Assembly (NCBI RefSeq): GCF_964204645.1
Contig: NC_134026.1
Span: 29,654,650 to 29,718,649 of the forward strand
Direction: 5' to 3'
Origin: Tubulanus polymorphus
Lineage: Eukaryota > Nemertea > Palaeonemertea > Tubulaniformes > Tubulanidae
DNA: 64,000 bases
Position 1 is the stretch's first letter. Every line of letters starts with the position of its first letter. Position numbers and translations under genes: made by a program. The notes below the pieces were generated by a model. The model had not been told where the DNA came from. It made no database searches and saw only the letters and a list, made by a program, of their open reading frames with translations. This document shows, one piece after another, positions 56,521-64,000 of the stretch.

Positions 56521-57011
56521 GAATGGTGTGGGAGGGTTTGGTAGGAACACAGCGGGACGTACAGTCAAAAAAAATAGATTAAAATGATTTTAAATAAGTA
56601 TGGATGATATGATGGAACAAATTCTAATTTGCCCAATAAAATAAATAAAGGGATGAAATGAATTGATGGTTTCTTTTTTTATTTTTAGTTTTTATAATTT
56701 TTTCAGGAGAACCGTAAAACTCCCTATAAAACCGGTAGGATCTGGTTTTTATCTTTTATTTTTTTTTTTAAATAAAATTGAAATGAAGGACTGCACGCCC
56801 ACTGGTTCCTAATGCAAGGGGGTTGACAGATATTTTGTGGCACCGCGCCAACTGCAGACCGACGAAGAAATGAAATGAAACGAAATGAACGAGTTCTTAA
56901 AACTCACTTGAGCGGTAATAAAAATGAATGATGAAAGGAGTGCCGATCTGCAGACGTGCATGGGCTGATGTTGTTGCCCGGAGTGATGGCGAGTGAAGGG
57001 GGGATGGTTTT
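56521..57011. other. 3' flank of the proline-rich gene
   Basis: Probable 3' UTR of the minus-strand gene at 57012. A poly(A) signal candidate (minus AATAAA) lies near 56680. Confidence 0.4.
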
Positions 57012-57760
57012 TTAATTTCTTCTTGGTCTTTTATTTCTCATAAATGTATAATTACCATCAAAGGCCCCTTCAACATCGCGGAGCAATTGCACAGGATCTT
57101 TCATGCGGATGTTTCGAGACCAACCAGGGCCGCGTGCAACCAGCTCTACAGCGGGGGCGGGTGGTACCCCCGCTGGAGCGCCCGATGTTCCAGCCTGGGC
57201 GGGCATATTATTATCGTCATTATTATTACTTCTTTTTCTTTTTCTTTTTGGTTGCACGCACACAGGTGGTTGTGGTGGTGGTGGGGGCCCTGGTTGTGGA
57301 GCTCCAGGAGCCGCTGAGGACTCCTCATCACTGGACTCCTCAAAATTTGGTTGTGGTGGAGGAGCCGCACGTTTTGGTGTTCTTTTTTGTTTAGGCCGCC
57401 CCGAACCTTCCGTATAATTAACATTTTTTCTATTCTTGCGGGGCGACCTGCGCAGTGCAGGAGTCTGGTCCTGTGGCGCCTCTGTCGGGGCAACCACGGC
57501 AGGGGCGACCTCCTGCTTCACGATAACAGGTGGCACGACCTCCGTATCCGAAGATACGGTGACCGCAACCACCTGCACCGCAGAAGCAGGGTCCACCACC
57601 TGCGGGGGAGCCAACGGTGTTGGTGGATTTGGCTCCCCGTGCTTATGAGACGATAAACGCTCCACGCACCTTTTTAGTCTCCTTTGAAGAAGGGAAGCCG
57701 CCTCATAAGCGTGGCCAGACTCATCTTTTCTGTTGACAACATCAATAACAATTGATTCAG
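57012..57760 (-). CDS. Terminal exon of an unrecognised Pro-rich basic protein
   Basis: The open frame extends on the minus strand from an acceptor (TTTTCATTTCAG ending at 57761) to a TAA at 57012, about 249 residues, entered with one base carried from an upstream exon. It begins ESIVIDVVNRKDESGHAYEA and has a basic helix LLQRRLKRCVERLSSHK. A Pro/Val/Ala linker with a SUMO-type VKQE site follows, then a basic AT-hook-like patch (RRSPRKNRKNVNY; GRPKQKRTPKRA), an acidic FEESSDEES run, a polyproline stretch, the NLS-like PKRKRKRS and a conserved-looking end (GPGWSRNIRMKDPVQLLRD). Composition predicts a nuclear protein. GC content is much higher than in its flanks. I do not recognise the family; a transposon-derived gene is possible. 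Upstream exons were not found. Confidence 0.55.
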
Positions 57761-58397
57761 CTGAAATGAAAAGAAAAACTATTAAGGATCACAAATATTA
57801 CACATTAATACCACGTAGACTTGCAAATGTGACTGCAAATATGCAATTAATTGCCAGTTTATCTGATTCATTTCTAAATCAAGAGTTTGAAGGCAATTTC
57901 AGTTTTGTCATAGTATGTGTTGATACATCAATAATGGTGTTGGTATTAGCTTTAGGAATGCATACCAATAACTGGAATTATGGTACAGTTCAGGTTTCAC
58001 AACTACATAAATTTGTTTTGGAATAACTCATATCACAATTTAACAGAAAACCAGAGAAAGCTCATAACAGCTCATTATGATCCAGCCTTACATCGTTCTT
58101 TAGTAGATTGTTGCTGAAAAGCTTTCAAATGTATCTTCTTCATTCCTCATAATTATCAAATTTGATATTATCGTTAATTCATTTTCATAACATTTATAAC
58201 GCCCATTGCTATCAATACAGTTTGGGTATAACTGCAGATGCCTCTGGGGTAGAAACAAGTATAAACCAAATATCAAGAAAATCCATTATGCATTTCCTCA
58301 ATCTGTTCTTAATATCTTTTAAGAAAATGCTCAGTAACAAATAATCAAGACAAAATAATTACTTTAATTTGTTCATATTCTATTATCTTAACTATAA
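57761..58397. other. Probable intron or 5' flank, nothing recognised
   Basis: It should include the intron upstream of the proline-rich exon. A piece resembling the dispersed family at 47750 lies at about 58225-58300. No exon could be identified. Confidence 0.4.
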
Positions 58398-59127
58398 GGC
58401 GCATTCACACGACGAAATTTAGACCGGTCTTAATTTGATCCGGTCCAATTTAGACCGGACCAAGCGTTAACACGAGCAAAAATACTGTTCCAAATTAGAC
58501 CGGTCTAGTTTAGACCGGTCTAATTTGGCATGGTGTAAAAGAGCGAACCAGGTCCGGACCAAATTTTGGACCAGTCTAAATAAGAGTGTGTGGACAGAAA
58601 CTGGTACTAGGTCCGGTCTAAATCGTGATTCTGAATCTCTGCGATAGATGTCGCGACCTCTGCGGTAGAGTGTGAGTCCAGTTTATTAAGTTTTAAATGC
58701 TTTTATGACCGTTTATGTAATTATTTTTAAGTACTGTTTTTCCTCCCTATTCTATGGAAACGTTTGGAGCTTATTCGTATTCGCGATCATCATCCATTTT
58801 ACTGCCGTGCTTTGAATCGTGTTTAAATGATACTTAGAATTTCAGCGTGATAGAACAAAATCGAATTCGCAAAAATGTCTAAACCTGACAAGAGGATCGA
58901 ATTGGTCAAATGAAGAATGTCTTGCTCTACTTCGAATCTGGAAGCAAGACTTCATCCAGACGCAATTAATTATTTAGCAGATGGCGACATCTTGTGGGCC
59001 CGGTGACAAGCGATTTTGTCACCGCGTGTCAAAACACCGTGTGAACGCTAACCAAAATTAGGTCGGGTCTAAGGACCAGGTACGGACCCATTTAGACCGG
59101 TCTAACTAGTTGTCTTGTGAACGCGAC
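58398..59127. mobile_element. Degenerate PIF/Harbinger-type element with Myb/SANT relic
   Basis: The ends are inverted repeats: left GGCGCATTCACACGAC, right complement GTCGCGTTCACAAGAC, each followed by a TTTAGACCGGTCT or TAGACCGGTCTA block. TAGACCGGTCTA-like palindromes recur internally. At 58886-58975 the plus strand reads RGSNWSNEECLALLRIWKQD then soon a stop, which resembles the Myb/SANT-like trihelix domain of the DNA-binding ORF carried by PIF/Harbinger transposons. The ATG at 58874 is in another frame, so the relic has a frameshift. No transposase is present; the copy is internally deleted and inactive. Confidence 0.6.
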
Positions 59128-59958
59128 AATAGACAGTACATGGTAAATCATATTCAATTTTCACATATTTCAAAGTTTTTTTACATTTTATTCATGGTAG
59201 AAAAACAATGCAAAGAATTTGATTCAAATTTCATCAGAAATCGAAGGACAGATATAGTCGCAATTTTACTGGATTTTTTGTTTTAATCGAAGTACATAAT
59301 TGGAAAGCTTTGGTTCCAAATCGTCTGAACAATCATTCAACCAGCCTGAACTGACTGTTCTTAACCAAAACATCACATTTCTCGACGTGATTATCATTTA
59401 AGTTACCAAACGGGATATGCAATACATCAGTTCTCGAGGATATTACAAATATAACGTTTCACCATTGGCAAAACCTATCTATATATCATGCGCCGGCCAT
59501 GTTATCAAACCAATTCACTGCTGGCTACATCCAATTCTACAAATAAAACAATTTGTATTGATTTAATCAATAATAAATGACATCTGGAATTAGGCCTATT
59601 TTTTGACGCCGTAAAAACCGTTATATGATAATGTTTTTATCCATTGTTAACTACAACGCTTTATCTGTGTCAACATTCCTGTTTCTAAATAACAATTAAT
59701 TTTCAGCATTTATTCTATCGCTAGATATATCTATCTTGTACATATATCTTATACATCTATTTTGTATTTTGAAAATTGAATTATATTTTCGATAAATTTT
59801 TCATTGAACTACATCAATAATAATGGAGCTTGCCTGCCCGGGCAAACCTCCGTTTTCGAAGGTGACAAATTGAAACCGAATGACAGTCAGAACTACAGTC
59901 CGGAAACGGTCAAACGCGGGATTGAGCACGGTTGCTGTAGTTCGCACCTAGTTTCAAG
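59128..59958. other. Intergenic, possible promoter at right end
   Basis: AT-rich, then a more GC-balanced stretch from about 59815 with CGCGGGATTGAGCACGG, leading to the possible first exon at 59959. Nothing else recognised. Confidence 0.35.
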
Positions 59959-59977
59959 ATGGCCGACACTGAAATAT
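59959..59977 (+). CDS. Possible first coding exon (MADTEI)
   Basis: CAAGATGGCCGAC is an excellent start context and also a YY1-like motif often found at transcription starts. The frame reads MADTEI and meets a GTAAGG donor at 59978. No downstream exon could be matched within the window, so the gene is unconfirmed and may be chance. Confidence 0.2.
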
Positions 59978-61060
59978 GTAAGGACCGAACTATAGTGCCT
60001 TTGGTTATTAGCTCCGACCTTTAATTGACTAACGATAAAAACCAGGTTCGCCCTGGTTAGACAGATTGCAACTCAATTCACTGTTGATTTATTCACATTC
60101 AAAATAACCAAGATCTGAAACCATGAGCCCTGGATTGATGAAGGATCAGCGACTGGGTCACTTCACCTCAATGAAGGCCTATTTCACATAAATTCAAGAC
60201 TTATTCAAATGAGCCACTTACCCCTTGAATATCGAATCCTTCAGACACAGCTTATTTAAGAATTCAAAGGTTTTTGAGTTGTGGCGATAAACACAAAAAC
60301 TTCACACAGACGCAGCACAGGTAAAACTTTATCTCCGACGACTTCATCAAGAGGATATGGTACTAGTGGTTCTGATGAAGTTCTGGAGTTGTATTAAACA
60401 ATGTTCAGCTCATATTTGACATAATCTAAGACAATATTCTGACAAAACGCTACGTTTGAATACATTTTAATGTTTGAATACATCTTTATGTGTATTCCTC
60501 TGAAACGGATTTTAACCATTTACAAAAAGCGATTTGTCTTGAAATCAAACACCAAAATTCATTTTCACTTAAACCCGATTTTAACTATTCACATAAAATG
60601 CTTATCATATGAAAAAAGTACAAAATAAGTTTAGGCCTCATTGAAACCTCACCAAATCTTCAAATACTGGACAGTCATTAGTTACAACTTTGCAGTTGAG
60701 AGCAATAAAAAATATACCGAGACCAACGCGAATCGAAAAATTGCTTATATTTCATAATTTTCAGCTCTTCTTATGGGAGTATCGATACTAAAAAATACTA
60801 ATTCAACTTGATGAGATGCTGTTCAATTCAAGGAAAATAATATCACAACATGATAATTCATTTACCATTTTGATTTACATGTATAAGAATTGTACAATGG
60901 TGATACAAATAAACAATTCAAGATGGAGGGACGCATCAAGAAACCTGTTAAGGTTTATGAAAGTAGTTGATGATATTTACATCAATACAAGCAGCCTATC
61001 GGCTGATACAGCTCCGCTGTTTTATGATAAGACTTAACAAGGACCACCTACACAGCACTC
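59978..61060. other. Intergenic, nothing recognised
   Basis: AT-rich sequence without domain-bearing frames. Confidence 0.4.
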
Positions 61061-61385
61061 TCAAGAGTTCAAATCCAGAAAACGGCTCTATTACTTTTTA
61101 GCACTTGGCCCATAGTATCTACATACCAAGTTTCGTCAACATCGGACAATAATTGTAGGACAAGTAGCGATTTAAAGATTTTACAAGCGCCACCCGTACA
61201 GTGTCCCCTAGAGATCAAATTGGGAAAATGGCTATGTAACTTTTTAGCCCATGGCCCGTCGTATCTACATACCAAGTTTCGTCAAGATCAGAAAAGAACT
61301 GTAGCACTAGTAGCAAATTGAAGCAAAAGTTGACGGATGGACAGACCGACGGACGGACGGATAGACGACGACGGATAATCCCCCT
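61061..61385. mobile_element. Dispersed repeat with GACGGACGG end
   Basis: Two tandem, diverged copies of a module of about 125 bp (TATCTACATACCAAGTTTCG near 61107 and 61261) are followed by GTTGACGGATGGACAG and a GACGGACGGACGG run (about 61330-61375). Such GACGG-ended repeats are, to my recollection, common in marine invertebrate genomes. No protein is encoded. Confidence 0.5.
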
Positions 61386-61900
61386 AACCCATCAAAACCC
61401 ATAAAAACTCATTGGAAAACGGGTTTCATTGAATATCCCTTCCCCAAATATACCAATTTCAAATTTCAATGTAATACCGCTAGCATCAGGCTTAAAAATG
61501 ATTTTTGCGGCATAAATACCCACAAGAAAGCCATTTTGTTTCTGATCAAAAAATGTTTTTGAGATGATAAAATAAAGGGTATCATAAATGTATAACCAAA
61601 ATTCAAGACGAGAAAAAATATGCAAAATGTACTTATTTTGACCGAGAAACAACAAAGGCTGCCAGTCAGTTATCTTAATTCTGATAAGGGCCAATACTTT
61701 AGATTCGTTCACTGAATATTGAATTTCAACCAAAAAAATTATTCTGACAATTCTGATTTCTCAATGTATCATTTTATTTAAAATGTTTTCTATTTCATCA
61801 TTTTATTGAAGTATTCACAGAAACCAAAACCAATAGAAACCGAACAATCAACAATCAGCAGTTTGTAGAATAACCAGACAGCTACAGTTAACAATAATAA
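61386..61900. other. Intergenic with dispersed-repeat piece
   Basis: Contains a GGCTGCCAGTCAGTTATCTT copy near 61655, related to the zone at 46751. No gene supported. Confidence 0.4.
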
Positions 61901-61904
61901 GTAC

Positions 61905-62150
61905 TGGGTGTAGATGGTATCACTGGTACTGGCTTGATGCACTGGTAACACTGGTACTGGGATAATGTACTGGTATCACTGGTACTGGGATGATGCACTG
62001 GTATCACTGGTACTGGGATGATGTACTGGTATCACTGGCACTGGGATGATGCACTGGTATGACTGGTACTGAAATGATGTACTGGTATCACTGGTACTGG
62101 GTGCTGGCTTGATATGCTGGTATCACTGGTACTGGGATGATTATACACTG
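61905..62150. repeat. Minisatellite built on CTGGTATCACTGGTACTGGG
   Basis: About eight imperfect units of TACTGGTATCACTGGTACTG and GGATGATGCA, about 30 bp each with length variation. Confidence 0.88.
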
Positions 62151-63823
62151 CAACTGGGTTGGTGTGGGTTGATAGTACTTAATCTGTAGTAATGAAGAAG
62201 GCGGCCAATCTCACTACTGGATAGCCTAGTATCAGGTGCTGAACTCAGAAGCGGTGCTGCGACGTTGCATAACCAATTCATAGCCGGCTTCAATTCAACA
62301 AATTCATTCTAAATATAATAAACACATTTTCATCTACGTCGTCATAAAAAAACCAATATAAATCATTAAATAATGAATAAATGAGGGATCGATTACACTT
62401 ACATTTAGTACATTGTTATTGTAAGTTGCGCAATTATTCAAACTTTCTCCCACAACCAGGTGACTTCATATAAATCAATCAAATCCATTTACTACAAAAT
62501 ATCAAATACATTTTCATTCAATCATAAAACAAAACATCATTAAACAGTGAATAATGAATAATAATTAGAATCTAGGCCTATTTCACATATACCGATATAT
62601 TCAAATAAATATTCGAGATATTTCAAATAAATCACTACTTACCCCTCGAATATTGAATCCATCACCGGAATAATTCACTGACACTGTCAATATAATGACA
62701 GCTACTTCCCCGCAGGAAAAAACGCTCATAGGCTGGAAAAACACTAGGCTGGGGTTGCTAGGCTTATGAATGGACAAATATTTGGGTCCCGTACCTACCG
62801 TAGCTTTTTAGGCCTAATTGAAAATAATTCTTTCAACAAAATAGAAACCTTTTCTAACTTGCAATATGAGTTTCAAATTCAAGAAATCAAACATTTCGGC
62901 CTGACTCGCAACGATGAGTTTCAAATTCAAACTTCACATAGGAGGCCTTTTTAATAGTTATTTGTATGTAGGCCGTGTGGGTGGTGCATATGCCAGAGCC
63001 AGCCCCAGCGCCAGCGCCCAGGCCCTGATACGGTCTGGACCGGGCGGAGGGAGGACTCGCCCACCACCCGTGGCGTCCCAGCTAACGATGTCAATGACGA
63101 CTGAGGCCTATTATCAATTAAACAGTTTCAAACTGTTTATTTGCTGTTTTCTGAAAGGAATTAAACAGCATCAATGATACATGCTTGGAGCGCATGATGG
63201 AAATTCTTTACGAACGGCACGTCAAATTTGGACCCGGAAATAGGTTTTTACATCATTATAATAAATCCCATCCATCAGAGTCACATTCTATTAAATTCAA
63301 TTCAATTTTGTTCCGTGAATATTTGTGTCGAGAGACGGAAAGGAAATTCTATGTCGAGACATCAAGGATAGTTTTATCGTTATTACTGCAGTTAATTTAC
63401 TGTTTCAATGCAGATATAGAAATAATTGTCTTTCCTTATTGAATGTTTCTAAATTTTTTTACTTTTCAATAAATTGAGAATCTACCTAGAATGAAATATT
63501 TAAGATCAGTAAAATTGAAAAAAATTGAAATATTGAGATATTGAAACGTCGATATTTTTGTGATCACTTTTGAGATTAAGAGTTGAAATAATTAAACTTT
63601 CAAAGTGACTGAGGTATTCAAATGAATAAGAAAATATCTGAATAGAATTGGATAAGTGTTTAGCAGTTTAGATATTCTAGTTTCTAGATTTCGGATTCGA
63701 GAACTATTTAAATTAAATTTCAGAGATTCGTGCTAGATATGTTGTGGATTTGAGATAACCAAGATAAGTAATTGAGATATTTGAGGCATACTAATTGAGA
63801 TAAGGTAATGAGTAAAAACTTAC
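62151..63823. other. Intergenic with GC-rich patch
   Basis: AT-rich apart from a GC-rich patch at about 62960-63085 containing GCCAGCGCCAGCGCC-type sequence. I found no domain or splice pattern that makes either strand of that patch coding. Confidence 0.4.
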
Positions 63824-63914
63824 TTAAATTGAGGAACAGGTCGAGTGCCCCGCCATTTTTCAGCACCTCGACCTGTACGGATTTCAGCACGTCGAATAAA
63901 AAGTTACATGACAT
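63824..63914 (-). CDS. Possible first coding exon of a minus-strand gene
   Basis: From an ATG at 63914 the minus strand reads MSCNFLFDVLKSVQ and then VEVLKNGGALDLFLNL, meeting a strong GTAAGT donor at 63823 in phase 1. The residues look like a real helix and the sequence is less AT-rich than its surroundings. No second exon was recognised below 63823, and I do not know the family. Confidence 0.3.
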
Positions 63915-64000
63915 GATTGTTGTAGTTTTTGTAGTTAGTTGTCGACGTTGTTGTAGGTTCCGTAGAAGGTTCTCACGGTTGTCGAAGGTTCTGTTGTAGA

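Noticed and set aside
57044-57656. Several long plus-strand and alternative minus-strand frames
   Set aside because: Shadows of the GC-rich minus-strand exon; they have low-complexity translations and no splice or start evidence.
57733-58026. 97-codon plus-strand frame
   Set aside because: Overlaps the acceptor of the opposite-strand exon, has no recognisable domain, and its composition is that of AT-rich noncoding DNA.
62914-63177. Plus-strand frame across the GC-rich patch
   Set aside because: Ala/Ser/Pro low complexity from a GCCAGC repeat; no flanking exons or conserved motif.

Overview
This is a eukaryotic nuclear window from an AT-rich invertebrate animal genome. Every confident gene is split by GT-AG introns, the products are animal proteins, and the rest is LINE debris, MITEs and large tandem arrays. 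The organism is probably a lophotrochozoan such as a mollusc, inferred from gene and repeat style only and not proven. There is no operon, CRISPR array or other prokaryotic feature.

Positions 1-32,300 are gene-bearing. A sparse 5' region holds a cluster of GATA motifs and a possible small secreted-peptide gene. Then come an Msx homeobox gene (minus); FARSA (minus) head-to-head with GCDH (plus); a divergent Kv2-4-class potassium channel (minus), convergent with GCDH; BSDC1 (minus) head-to-head with FBXO4 (plus) across a promoter carrying a perfect CRE; and GTF2F1 (minus), convergent with FBXO4. I rebuilt exon by exon, with phases that close, six complete genes (Msx 310, FARSA 497, GCDH 421, Kv 469, BSDC1 443 and FBXO4 450 codons) and GTF2F1 (523 codons, one exon end uncertain). 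They are mostly housekeeping genes (translation, lysine/tryptophan catabolism, ubiquitin ligase, transcription) plus one developmental regulator and one ion channel. They share no pathway; the context is two bidirectional promoters.

Positions 32,700-54,500 are repeat territory: the 3' end of a non-LTR retrotransposon with an internal (TA)n run, MITEs, then about ten tandem-repeat families. Several unrelated families have periods of 151-159 bp. One composite block (a 159-bp family followed by a 153-bp family) is itself duplicated. A 157-bp family carries a conserved hairpin core. A roughly 470-bp purine tract and a 2.4-kb array of 37-bp units complete the region.

Positions 54,500-64,000 are again sparse: a 31-bp minisatellite, a GC-rich terminal exon of an unrecognised proline-rich basic protein (minus), a degenerate PIF/Harbinger-type element with a Myb/SANT relic, dispersed repeats, and two possible first coding exons of genes that cannot be followed. 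I found no clearly new biological system. The best leads are the hairpin-bearing array, the shared near-nucleosomal period of the arrays, the altered voltage sensor of the Kv channel, and the possible secreted peptide.
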